Shown in pieces: positions 54,696-62,614 of a stretch of 64,000 nt of DNA (position 1 is the first letter of the stretch; each line of letters begins with the position of its first letter). The translations under genes and the position numbers were made by a program. Source of the DNA: Bradyrhizobium centrolobii (GTDB lineage Bacteria; Pseudomonadota; Alphaproteobacteria; Rhizobiales; Xanthobacteraceae); the NCBI RefSeq assembly GCF_001641635.1, contig NZ_LUUB01000054.1:252295-316294 (forward strand), read 5' to 3'. The notes under the pieces were generated by a model. The model saw only the letters and a program-made list of their open reading frames with translations. It did not search any database and was not told where the DNA came from.

Positions 54696-55076
54696 GAAAT
54701 CAGACCTCCCAAAGGGTTTTCCCCGACCAAGGTTTTTTCGGAAGCTTCGGCGAGGTGCCTGCTTCCGTTTGATTATTTCTGGCAAGCGGAGGATGGCATG
54801 CCAGCCAGGAACCGGCAAGGTGAAACGGGCTGCCACGATGCTGCACATGGAAGCAGCGATAGCGTCGAGGCGCGAGCGTCGTTCAATCGGGCGTCGTTCA
54901 TTGCAGGCGCGACAACCGGTGCTGCAACTTCGGTGTCGTTGCCGCGACATGACTGCGCGTGAGGGATTGTGCAGGCGTAGGTGGGTTAGCCGCAGGCGTA
55001 ACCCACCGCTTTCGATCCCGCGACGAGACAAGTGGTGGGTTACGCTGCGCTAACCCACCCTACGATTCCAACACCG
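54696..55076. other. 381-bp intergenic region
   Basis: The region upstream of the binding-protein gene should contain the operon promoter in its first part. From 54976 it is occupied by a dispersed GTGGGTTA palindrome (listed separately), which ends 13 bp before the DUF1428 stop. No gene is supported. Confidence 0.6.
54976..55064. repeat. GTGGGTTA/TAACCCAC dispersed double palindrome, copy 1
   Basis: The 89-bp element has outer inverted ends (CGTAGGTGGGTTAGC at left, GCTAACCCACCCTACG at right) and two inner hairpins, each GTGGGTTA...TAACCCAC. A second copy lies at 57075-57157 with a different central spacer. Confidence 0.85.
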
Positions 55077-55439
55077 TCAGCCGACGACGTCGCGCGCCTC
55101 GAGCAGCGTTTCAAAGCCGCCATAGATCATCCGCTTGCCGTCGAAGGGCATGTCGGCACCCTTCAGCCGCGGATCCGCCATCACCTTCGCGTTGACGGCG
55201 TCGCGATGCTGCCGGTCGCGATAGACGATCCAGGAGAACACTACGATTTCGTCCTCCTTCGCGATCACCGCGCGCGGAAAGGACGTCAGTTCGCCATAGG
55301 GCACGTCATCGCCGATGCTTTCGACATAGTCGAGCGCACCGTGTTCCATCCAGACAGCGCAGGCGGTTCGCGCCAGCGCCTTGTAGGCATCGACCTTTTC
55401 CTTCGGCACGGCCAGCACGAAACCATCGACATAGGGCAT
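55077..55439 (-). CDS. DUF1428 family protein
   Basis: 120 residues from the ATG at 55439 (AAGGAG 7 bases upstream). 'MPYVDGFVLAVPKEKVDAYK', 'VWMEHGALDYVESIGDDVP' and 'DRQHRDAVNAKVMADPR' match the DUF1428 dimeric alpha/beta barrel, a family (YbaA-like) without established function. The small cytoplasmic protein is probably dimeric. It lies between a dispersed repeat and a tRNA gene. Confidence 0.88.
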   Translation of the reverse strand: MPYVDGFVLAVPKEKVDAYKALARTACAVWMEHGALDYVESIGDDVPYGELTSFPRAVIAKEDEIVVFSWIVYRDRQHRDAVNAKVMADPRLKGADMPFDGKRMIYGGFETLLEARDVVG

Positions 55440-55627
55440 CACGGATCTCCTTGGGTGACGTTGAGCCCATAGGACGATGCTGGCGACGTCGATCCGACGC
55501 GCGCTGACCGTTTCGAGATGAGGCAAACCGTCGCGAGCGAGCGCCGGAACGGCGAGCGGGCGGCGCGAAGGCGCCGTGGATGGGCACGAGCAAGTCGTCG
55601 GGAATACGCCTTTTTCAGAGGCGCGGC

Positions 55628-55701
55628 TGGCTGGGGAACCTGGATTCGAACCAAGACAAACAGAGTCAGAGTCTGTTGTGCTACCGTTACACCATTCCCC
55701 A
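55628..55701 (-). tRNA. tRNA-Gln (anticodon CTG)
   Basis: Read on the minus strand, the acceptor stem TGGGGAA pairs with TTCCCCA, the anticodon stem ACAGA/TCTGT encloses the loop CTCTGAC with anticodon CTG, and the T-arm has GGTTCGAATCC. Discriminator G and an encoded CCA end it at 55628. The length is 74 nt including CCA, normal for tRNA-Gln. Convergent or flanking genes show no integrase. Confidence 0.95.
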
Positions 55702-55901
55702 ACGGAATAGCCGAACAAATTCAATATGTTACTGAATTGTTCGACTGTCGCCGGAAGCGCGTCTCGCGCAAATCACGGCTCAGGCGTGGGAGGGTTTCTA
55801 CCCGCTCGGCTTTGGGCTGGCAAGCGCCGTAGTGGATGGCGTTTTTCCGGGCCACAGGGGCGCCCGGGTGCAGGCGCACGCTCCGAAATGTCACGTTTCC
55901 C

Positions 55902-56129
55902 TTACGATATTTCGCGCGGCGGCTTCCAATCGGGCCGGGGATCGCAGGTCTCGTCCAGCCTCTGGACATGATATCCGATGGGAAGAATCCGGCCGCCCTC
56001 CTCCTCGTCTGCAACGGGCACGTCGGTCACAAGCCCCTCGATCAGGGCCGCCTCCCACACCTCCTTCTCGGTGGGGAATGGATCGCCGATCTGCCTGTCA
56101 CCTTCGAAGAGCGCGTACATCGGCTCCAC
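55902..56129 (-). CDS. small hypothetical protein (75 aa)
   Basis: The start may be the GTG at 56129 (AAGGTGA 7 bases upstream) or the ATG at 56120. 'MYALFEGDRQIGDPFPTEKE' and 'VWEAALIEGLVTDVPV' suggest a small alpha/beta domain, and the acidic middle 'ADEEEGGRILPIGYHV' then a Pro-rich end complete it. The family is unknown; similar short proteins are common in Bradyrhizobium-type genomes, but I cannot name one. Confidence 0.62.
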   Translation of the reverse strand: MEPMYALFEGDRQIGDPFPTEKEVWEAALIEGLVTDVPVADEEEGGRILPIGYHVQRLDETCDPRPDWKPPREIS

Positions 56130-56277
56130 CCGGATTCACCTTGCGGCTGGCTTCGCTGCATGAGCACCGAGCGATGCTCGTCAGTCTCTACCGCAACGTC
56201 GCCGCCTCGGAGACATTCCTTCCCCAAGCGCGGCCACCGCCATCGATATCGGCTCGCCGCATGACGGCGAACTTTGT

Positions 56278-56505
56278 CTATGGAATATGGCCGGCGGCCT
56301 GCTGACGGGCGATCTCGGGCGGCAGGTCGAATTGCGCGATCCGCGTGTCCAGGCGCCACAGCTCGATGCGGTGGAGCAGCACAAGCGCGGCGGCCTTGCG
56401 CTTGGCTTCCTCGTCGTCGCCGCAGACGAGGTTGACGCAGCCGAAGACGTGACCGTCCGGGTCGATCTGGAAGGCGCGGTAGTGCTTGATGCTCTGCATC
56501 GTCAT
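56278..56505 (-). CDS. small hypothetical protein (75 aa), coupled to upstream gene
   Basis: 'MTMQSIKHYRAFQIDPDGHV' begins a beta-rich small protein ('FGCVNLVCGDDEEAKRKAAA') followed by an amphipathic helix. The ATG at 56505 overlaps the TGA of the preceding gene (ATGA), fixing the start and showing translational coupling. The N-terminal half resembles small 'DUF6894-like' rhizobial proteins in layout only. Function is unknown. Confidence 0.68.
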   Translation of the reverse strand: MTMQSIKHYRAFQIDPDGHVFGCVNLVCGDDEEAKRKAAALVLLHRIELWRLDTRIAQFDLPPEIARQQAAGHIP

Positions 56506-56708
56506 CCCCCCCGTCTTCTGAATCCGGGTGCACTCAGCCACTCCGTCAGGTTCGAGGTCACTTCGTTCTGCTTGGCACGTCGCAGCAGCAACTCGCGATC
56601 CTTGCCCGCAGGCATGCGGCGCGCGAGCTCGCGCGCCTTTTCAGCCGAGGACAGCAAGCGCTCCTGGAGCGATTGCGTCTGTTTCGTACGATTGCGTTTG
56701 GCGGTCAT
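56502..56708 (-). CDS. small basic helical protein (68 aa)
   Basis: From the ATG at 56708 (GGAAGAG upstream): 'MTAKRNRTKQTQSLQERLLS', then 'SAEKARELARRMPAGKDREL', a long charged helix, and 'TEWLSAPGFRRRGG'. It is very basic at both ends. The frame extends upstream without a start signal. It is coupled by ATGA overlap to the next gene. No function is recognised; such short Arg/Lys-rich helical proteins are typical of rhizobial accessory genes. Confidence 0.65.
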   Translation of the reverse strand: MTAKRNRTKQTQSLQERLLSSAEKARELARRMPAGKDRELLLRRAKQNEVTSNLTEWLSAPGFRRRGG

Positions 56709-57226
56709 CTCTTCCACGGGTGAATTCGGAAAAGAAGGAAATTGACCCCGGCGGGAGGTTGGCGCCGGGGCCACAGGCTGTCGGGCGAGACGGCCCACAC
56801 CGACAGTTGCTGCTAGCTTCCGGTGCAAATGCGGGTTCCGGCATTTCAATAGGTTAACGCCGTGCGATTTTGCGCTGTGGCATGTGCCGGATAATCAATT
56901 GGTGATCAGGAATTGAATACGTTCTCGCGGCGCAATACGCCCCTCTTGGGCCGGAGTGAGGCGAAACTACGGCGAACCCGAATTTCGATAAAACAGAATA
57001 TTTTGGCGACCAGGCGTTGACCGACAGTTTGGGTGTTTCGCCCGACGGGCAGCGCAAAACATTGTTGACGCGTCGGGTGGGTTAGCCGAAGGCGTAACCC
57101 ACCGCTGTCTGTTTGCCCGGATACAGAAGAGGTGGGTTACGCTGCGCTAACCCACCCTTACGGACTACCACCCCGGAACCGAATTGCTGATTCCTTTGTT
57201 CATGAAGGATTTGAAGGAGGACCATC
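56709..57226. other. 518-bp region without a gene
   Basis: It contains a GC hairpin with arms GACCCCGGCG (56734-56753 region) and GCGCCGGGGCC, an AT-richer stretch around 56840-57010, and the dispersed repeat at 57075-57157. A minus-strand frame at 56854-57057 has no ribosome site and is not believed. Confidence 0.55.
57075..57157. repeat. GTGGGTTA/TAACCCAC dispersed double palindrome, copy 2
   Basis: The 83-bp element begins GGGTGGGTTAGC and ends GCTAACCCACCC; it has the same two hairpins as the copy at 54976-55064 but an unrelated central spacer. Confidence 0.85.
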
Positions 57227-57511
57227 ATGGCTAAAGAAGCATGGAAACGGGCGGGCTCGCCGATCGGAAGAAAAGGACCACGCAAGGCCAATCCATCGTA
57301 CAAGCGTCGCACACGTCAACCCTGGTCACGTGCCGATGTGAGCAAGTTGAAACAGCTTGCGAAGGGAAACACACCGACCGGCGTGATGAGCATCAAGCTT
57401 CAACGCCCCGTCGCAGCCATCCGCAGCAAAGCCCACCGCGAAGGCATTTCGCTGCGGCCCATCAACCGCTCGCCCTACAATCGACGAAGCAAAGCGGCAA
57501 AGCGTCGTTGA
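57227..57511 (+). CDS. small basic putative DNA-binding protein (94 aa)
   Basis: AAGGAGG stands 7 bases before the ATG. After a Lys/Gly-rich N-terminus, 'RQPWSRADVSKLKQLAKGNT' and 'VMSIKLQRPVAAIRSKAHRE' have the tryptophan-and-helix pattern of Myb/SANT-like or GcrA-like helix-turn-helix domains, and the tail 'NRRSKAAKRR' is strongly basic. Nucleic-acid binding is likely from charge alone. No exact family is recognised. It is a monocistronic gene just after a dispersed repeat. Confidence 0.75.
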   Translation: MAKEAWKRAGSPIGRKGPRKANPSYKRRTRQPWSRADVSKLKQLAKGNTPTGVMSIKLQRPVAAIRSKAHREGISLRPINRSPYNRRSKAAKRR

Positions 57512-57811
57512 TCACAGCACTGCCGGGTGACAACCGGACGCAACGGAGATGATGAACGGGGTGCTTATTTTTCCGGTTTCTGCCCACGACATCAACGCAT
57601 CGGCACGCGCTGACATCTGACCCGTTCCCGGCGAGCGCAGCCTGCACTCTCGTGACTCAATATCGGAAATGTGTGGTGGTGGTCATGCAGCGAGCTCTGG
57701 TCTCGGGCAAGAACCTGCGGGGCGGCTCGCTGAGGCAAAAGGCTCGCGGGAGGAGTCGGTAAGCGGTTTTTCCAGCACCTTCATGCTACGTTCGACCGGC
57801 CTGAGGCGATC
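57512..57811. other. 300-bp region without a recognised gene
   Basis: Short frames in both strands lack ribosome sites and look non-coding. No strong terminator or repeat was seen. Confidence 0.5.
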
Positions 57812-57895
57812 TCACAGAAACATGGAGACAACAGCCAGCAGACCGAGACCGGCCAGCAGCCAAACCAGCGATTGGACTATCCACGGCCGCGTCAT
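57812..57895 (-). CDS. possible 27-aa membrane peptide
   Basis: 'MTRPWIVQSLVWLLAGLGLL' followed by 'AVVSMFL' and TGA is a near-complete hydrophobic helix with one N-terminal Arg. The ribosome site is poor (GGGGCG at about 6 bases). Another tiny membrane frame lies 70 bp upstream on the same strand, which makes the pair more interesting than either alone. Confidence 0.33.
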   Translation of the reverse strand: MTRPWIVQSLVWLLAGLGLLAVVSMFL

Positions 57896-57965
57896 GGTGC
57901 GCCCCGTTCGGATTTCGTGCCCCGTGACAGGCAACTCCCGAACGGGGAGCGTTCGTTGAGCTAGA

Positions 57966-58055
57966 TCAAAAGCCGAACGCGAGGGCCGCGACGGCGCCGA
58001 CGGTGAAAGCACCGGCCGCGACTGCAATCGCCAAGATGACTCGTTCACGTCCCAT
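57966..58055 (-). CDS. possible 29-aa membrane peptide
   Basis: 'MGRERVILAIAVAAGAFTVG' then 'AVAALAFGF' and TGA; the charged N-terminus (R, E, R) precedes a Gly/Ala-rich hydrophobic helix. GAGG is present but only 1-2 bases from the ATG. It resembles small membrane peptides found widely in Bradyrhizobium, but the evidence is thin. Confidence 0.33.
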   Translation of the reverse strand: MGRERVILAIAVAAGAFTVGAVAALAFGF

Positions 58056-58141
58056 ACCTCGAAAATTAACATAGGATAGGTTCGCTCAGCTATGCAGTTA
58101 GTGCCAATATCTCCCGACTAGAAAAGGCAAGAGTATTGCCG

Positions 58142-58309
58142 TTACCACGTCTCTTCCTTCGGGAACGGCTCTTGGGTCTTGCGGCCCAGGAAGGTGTCGG
58201 GCGAAGCCGCGTTGAGAACCTTGCGCGCCTCATTCACGATCTGGCGCAAGAATTCGACACGCTCCGGCTCATCGTTGGAAGGGCGGTAGACCCACGGTCG
58301 ATACTGCAT
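58142..58309 (-). CDS. small hypothetical protein (55 aa)
   Basis: The ATG at 58309 has GGGAG 8 bases upstream and opens 'MQYRPWVYRPSNDEPERVEF', then one helix 'LRQIVNEARKVLNAASPD' and a polar end 'KEETW' before TAA. Codon use and ribosome site are good, and the amino-acid composition is balanced, so I regard it as real although short. No family is recognised. Confidence 0.62.
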   Translation of the reverse strand: MQYRPWVYRPSNDEPERVEFLRQIVNEARKVLNAASPDTFLGRKTQEPFPKEETW

Positions 58310-58517
58310 GCTGGCGCTCCCTGTTTTGCAGGCGGGAGAACGAAACCGTCCTCTCAGGGGCGCCTACGGGCAGAGCCTTTTGCCGGTCATGCAGGTAAAC
58401 GTTCCCAGGCGGCGTTGGTTCGGAGCTAAATTCACAGGGACTGGCGAACGACCGCGTGTGCCGTGAGGGGGCTTCGCTGAAGCCCGCTAGCCCTCCCAGC
58501 CCTGACCGCCTCTCCTG

Positions 58518-59264
58518 TTAGCCACGCCGATAAAGTTGCAGATAGCTCGGCGAATACAGCGCCGCGTCCTTGAGGGCGTCGAGGTCGCTGACGGTCAGGG
58601 TGCGCTCCCGCAGCACGATCAGGCCGGTCGCCCGCAGCTCCTGTAGAGTGCGGTTCAGATGGACGACGGAAAGGCCGGTGGCATCAGCGAGATCCATCTG
58701 CGTCACCGGCATGAGGCAGGAATTACCGTCGATCATCCCGACCGGACGAAGCCGTTCGAAGATTTCGCAGAACAGATGCGCTACGCGCTCCAGTGCCACG
58801 CGGCGGCCGAGGTTGATGGCCCATTCGCGCTGGATCGCGTTGCTGAGAAGGGTCTCGCACCAGAACGCTTCCGCGAGCGAGCCGTCGCTCGCCACCAGGC
58901 TCTCGAACCGCGCGCGCTTGATTTCGCTGTAGACGACCGGCGTCATCGTCGCGATGGAATGATCCATCACCGACAGCAGGAACGCATGCGCGTCACAGGT
59001 CTCGCCTGGAAAAACGAAATTGACGATCTGACGCCGGCCGTCCTCGAGCGTCTTGTAGCGGCTGAGCCAGCCCGACAGCACGATGCGGACGCTGTCGACA
59101 GGGTCCCCCTCGGAGATCAGGTCTTCGCCGGACCCGGCGCGTTGCATCCCTTCGAGGATGGCCTGCTCGAGCGCGGCGGAAGCCTCCGCCGACAACGGCC
59201 GAAGCGCATTCAGCCGGCGGATGGCCGGCTCCGTCAGGCTTCGATCGAGCATCGACACGGGCAT
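58518..59264 (-). CDS. Crp/Fnr-family transcriptional regulator
   Basis: 248 residues from the ATG at 59264, which shares its A with the kinase stop (TGATG), so translation is coupled; a longer frame from 59324 lies inside the kinase gene. The cyclic-nucleotide-like sensor domain ('ISEGDPVDSVRIVLSGWLSR', 'FPGETCDAHAFLL') is followed by a winged helix-turn-helix 'MPVTQMDLADATGLSVVHLN'. There is no Fnr-type Cys cluster, so it is not an oxygen sensor of that kind. Coupling to the kinase suggests a dedicated signalling pair. Confidence 0.92.
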   Translation of the reverse strand: MPVSMLDRSLTEPAIRRLNALRPLSAEASAALEQAILEGMQRAGSGEDLISEGDPVDSVRIVLSGWLSRYKTLEDGRRQIVNFVFPGETCDAHAFLLSVMDHSIATMTPVVYSEIKRARFESLVASDGSLAEAFWCETLLSNAIQREWAINLGRRVALERVAHLFCEIFERLRPVGMIDGNSCLMPVTQMDLADATGLSVVHLNRTLQELRATGLIVLRERTLTVSDLDALKDAALYSPSYLQLYRRG

Positions 59265-62200
59265 CAACTGGCCACCGCCGGCGTGTGGAACGTACGCTTG
59301 CTCAGGGGGATGATGATCGTGCATTTCAGTCCGGATGGATCGAAGGACATCGTCGTCTGCCCCTTGAACTCGAACGCCAGCGTACGCTCCAGAAGTTCAG
59401 TGCCAAAGCCCTTCCGCGGTGGCGGCGCGGCCTGCGGCCCGCCCCGCTCGCGCCATTCGAACACGAGTTCGGCCGGGTCGACGCTCTCGTTGAGGCGCCA
59501 GGAAATCTCGACGCGCCCGCTGGGCTGGCTCAAAGCGCCGTATTTCAGCGCATTGGTCGCGAGCTCGTGAATGGCGAGCGCAAAGGTTTCCGCCGCCTTC
59601 GGCTGAAAGCGCACGCGCGGGCCGGAGACACGCACCTGCTCGCCTTCCCTCGCATTGTAGGCCAGGAGCTCCTCGACGACGAGATATTCGAGATCGATGC
59701 CGCCCTCGGGATCGCGCGTCACCAAGGCCTGGGTACGTGCGAACGCGTTGAGGCGGCCGTCGAGATGGGAGGCAAATTCCTCGACGGTGGCGCTCGAATC
59801 CGCCGTGCGGCGGGCGATCGAGCGCACCACGCCGAGCGTGTTGCGGACGCGATGCTGAAGCTCGGCCAGTAGCAGGCGCTGCCGCTCCTCGGCGCGGGTG
59901 ACCGCGGTGACGTCGATGAAGGTGATGACCACACCGGCGATGAAATTGTCGATGCTGCGATAGGGCAGGATGCGCACGATGTAGCGCGTGCCGCTGTCCG
60001 GCGCGCTCAGCTCGCGCTCGGCGCTCGCAAGGGTGCGCAGCACGCGGCGGACGTCGTCATAGAGCTCCTCGATCGGGATGCGCGCCTTGATGTGGGCGAC
60101 GGGACGGCCGACGTCGGTTTCGACGAGATGCAGGACCTGCGTGATCGCCGGCGTGAAGTTCATCACCCGCAACTCGTTGTCGAGGAACACGGTCGCGATC
60201 TGCGTGCTCTCGAGGAAGTTCTTCAGGTCGCTGGTGGCACGCGTCAATTCCTGCACGCGGTGCGCCAGCTCGCCGTTGACGGTGGTCAGCTCCTCGTTGA
60301 CCGACTGCAATTCCTCGCGCGAGGTCTCGAGCTCCTCATTGGCCGATTGCAGCTCCTCATTGAGCGACTGGTATTCCTCGTTGGAGGATTTCAGCTCCTC
60401 GTTGGTGCTCTCCAGCTCCTCGATGGTCGCCTGCAGGCGCTCCCGCGTCGCGCGCAGCTCGCTTTCGAGACGCTCGACATGCTCGGTGCGCACCAGCGCA
60501 TTGGGGTTGCTCTGGTTGGCGTCGATGACGCGGACCGGGCCGTCCTTGAACAGGACAACGAAATTGCGGTGGCCCCCGGCGCCCTCCTGGATCGGCTCGA
60601 CCGTGATGTCGACGAGGATGCGGTGGCCGTTCAGCCCGAGCTGCACCTGCTCGGCATGCGCGGGCTCGTTGGTCTCCGCCGCGCGGCTCAGCGCGGTGCG
60701 CAATTCAAGCCTGAGATCGCGGTGCACGAGCTGGAGCAGGTCGAGCGTGGCGGTGCCCGCCGTCGGCTCGATGTAGCGCCCGGTGCGCCCGGAGAAGTGC
60801 AGGATCTGGAAATTGTCGTCGGTGATGACGTAGGCCGGCGCATAGCGCTCCGCGATGCGCTGCGCGCGCCGCTCCAGGCCGACGTCGGGACCGAACGAGC
60901 GGACCGGCGGCACCTCGACCGGCGCCCTGCCCGCCGCGGTCGTGATCGGAAATTCCGGCGGCAGCCGCGTCCCCGTCTCCAGCTTCTTGAATATGCGGGC
61001 GCGGCGGTCGACCGGCGAGAACAGCTTTGGATGCCGCGTCACGTTCTCGGAATTGCCGAGGAACAGGAAGCGGTCCGCCAGCAGCGCGAAATGGAACAGC
61101 GGGATCACGCGGTTCTGCAGTTCGGCGTTGAGATAGATCAGGAGATTGCGGCAGGAGACGAGATCGAGCTTGGAGAACGGCGCGTCCTTGATGACGTTGT
61201 GCTGCGAGAAGATGCACATCTCGCGCAACTCCTTCACCACGCAATAGGTGTCTCCCTCGCGCACGAACCAGCGCGCCAGGCGCTCGCTGGTCATGTCCGT
61301 CTCGATGTTGGTGCGATAGCGGCCGACCCGCGCGGTCGCCAGCGCGCGTCCGTCGATGTCGGTCGCGAAGATCTGCACCTGCGGCGGGGACTCCAGCCGC
61401 GCCATGTGCTCGCGCAGGAGGATGCCGATCGAATAGGCTTCCTCGCCGGTGGCGCAGCCGAGCACCCAGATGCGAACCTGCTGGCCCGCGCCTTTGCCCT
61501 CGAAGATCTTCGGGATGATCTGGTTCTCCAGCACCTCGAACTCGCGCTTATCGCGGAAGAACTCGGTGACGCCGATCAGGAGATCGTTGAAGAGATGCTG
61601 CGCCTCGTCCTTGTCGTTGCGCAAGAAGTCGACATAGGCCGGGATCTCGTCGATCTGGATCACCTGCATGCGCCGCTGCACGCGGCGCAGGAAGGTATTC
61701 TGCTTGTAGCCGTGGAAATCGTTGCCGGTCTTGTTGCGCAGGATGTCGGCGATCCGCGACAGCGAGGTTGCGGCTGCAGCCAGCACCTCGTCGAAGCCCT
61801 GCTTCTCCTCCAGGCGCCGCAAATGACGGGCATAGACCTGGATGTGCTCGGGGATATCTTCCGGCGGCAGCACGTAATCGGCGATGGCGGCGGGCGTGTT
61901 GCCGTCGAGCAGATGATCGGCCTCATGGCTCACGATCTTCTCAGCGATCGCGAGGCCGCCATGATCTTTGAGCGTCGCGGTGCCCAGCGTGCCGTCGTCG
62001 CCCGTGCCGGCGAGGATCACGCCAATGGATTGCTCGGCGCGCTCTTCGGCCAGGGACACAAGGAAGCTATCGATCGTGGCCCGCTCGCCGGGCGCCTGCT
62101 CGGCCTTGCGGATCGCAAACCGGTCGCCCTGGATGGTAGTGATCATCGCCTGCGGGCAAAGATAAATCGTGCCGCCCTCGATCGCCTGAGCATCGCCGAT

Positions 62201-62431
62201 ATCGGCGACCCTGATGCCGTTCGCCGTCTGGACGATCTCGCGCAACCGGGGTCCGTCGAAGGCCTCGTGATGCTGAAGCGCCAGCACAATGGCCTGATCG
62301 GCCCCGACGGTCAGCTTGGCAAAGAAGCGCTCGATGCTGTCCAGCGCACCGGGCGATGCGCCCACCCCGATGATCAGCGGGGTCTTGATCTGGCGTTCTC
62401 CCTCGACCGGCCGGTCGCCGACTTCATTCAT
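59264..62431 (-). CDS. CheB-CheR-PAS-HWE hybrid histidine kinase
   Basis: 1055 residues from the ATG at 62431. Domains in order: CheB methylesterase (about 15-195; Ser in 'GVGASPGAL', His in 'LQHHEAF', Asp in 'AGTGDDGTLG'), CheR methyltransferase (about 205-460; SAM site 'LGCATGEEAYS'), a PAS region, a long heptad coiled coil (about 650-735, repeated 'NEEL'), a second PAS and an HWE kinase with phospho-His in 'LQHRVRNTLGVVRSIA' (His860) and ATP-site N-box 'ELATNALKYG'. It has no receiver domain. It probably senses a chemoreceptor-like or light/redox signal in the cytoplasm and acts with the coupled Crp-type protein. No ribosome site is seen before the ATG. Confidence 0.93.
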   Translation of the reverse strand: MNEVGDRPVEGERQIKTPLIIGVGASPGALDSIERFFAKLTVGADQAIVLALQHHEAFDGPRLREIVQTANGIRVADIGDAQAIEGGTIYLCPQAMITTIQGDRFAIRKAEQAPGERATIDSFLVSLAEERAEQSIGVILAGTGDDGTLGTATLKDHGGLAIAEKIVSHEADHLLDGNTPAAIADYVLPPEDIPEHIQVYARHLRRLEEKQGFDEVLAAAATSLSRIADILRNKTGNDFHGYKQNTFLRRVQRRMQVIQIDEIPAYVDFLRNDKDEAQHLFNDLLIGVTEFFRDKREFEVLENQIIPKIFEGKGAGQQVRIWVLGCATGEEAYSIGILLREHMARLESPPQVQIFATDIDGRALATARVGRYRTNIETDMTSERLARWFVREGDTYCVVKELREMCIFSQHNVIKDAPFSKLDLVSCRNLLIYLNAELQNRVIPLFHFALLADRFLFLGNSENVTRHPKLFSPVDRRARIFKKLETGTRLPPEFPITTAAGRAPVEVPPVRSFGPDVGLERRAQRIAERYAPAYVITDDNFQILHFSGRTGRYIEPTAGTATLDLLQLVHRDLRLELRTALSRAAETNEPAHAEQVQLGLNGHRILVDITVEPIQEGAGGHRNFVVLFKDGPVRVIDANQSNPNALVRTEHVERLESELRATRERLQATIEELESTNEELKSSNEEYQSLNEELQSANEELETSREELQSVNEELTTVNGELAHRVQELTRATSDLKNFLESTQIATVFLDNELRVMNFTPAITQVLHLVETDVGRPVAHIKARIPIEELYDDVRRVLRTLASAERELSAPDSGTRYIVRILPYRSIDNFIAGVVITFIDVTAVTRAEERQRLLLAELQHRVRNTLGVVRSIARRTADSSATVEEFASHLDGRLNAFARTQALVTRDPEGGIDLEYLVVEELLAYNAREGEQVRVSGPRVRFQPKAAETFALAIHELATNALKYGALSQPSGRVEISWRLNESVDPAELVFEWRERGGPQAAPPPRKGFGTELLERTLAFEFKGQTTMSFDPSGLKCTIIIPLSKRTFHTPAVAS

Positions 62432-62614
62432 GGTTTGGTGGCTTTCACTGGCTGGCGGGAGCAACGGGCGCCCGCTACCTGCAAATAGCAGAAATTGATC
62501 TTATCCCAACACATCCAAGGCGGAAATGTGATGCGCTCCGTTCCATCCGGCGGTGCGAGCGTTGTCAGCCCTCGCCGGAAGGTCCATACTCGTCCGGTTC
62601 CGCAGGAGCCCGCG

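Noticed and set aside
55628..55701. tRNA-Gln as an integration site of a genomic island
   Set aside because: No integrase, no direct repeat of the tRNA 3' end found in the window, and flanking genes look native.
56854..57057. 67-aa minus-strand frame
   Set aside because: No ribosome site, atypical composition, located in AT-richer non-coding sequence beside a repeat.
54976..57157. CRISPR-like repeat pair
   Set aside because: Only two copies 2 kb apart with internal palindromes; no spacer array or cas gene.
57669..57959. 96-aa plus-strand frame
   Set aside because: Ser/Arg-rich without predicted structure, no ribosome site, antisense to small hydrophobic frames.
60092..62488. 798-codon plus-strand open frame opposite the fused kinase
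   Set aside because: Antisense shadow with Asp/Arg/Val-rich sequence and no domain; the minus strand encodes CheB, CheR and HWE motifs.
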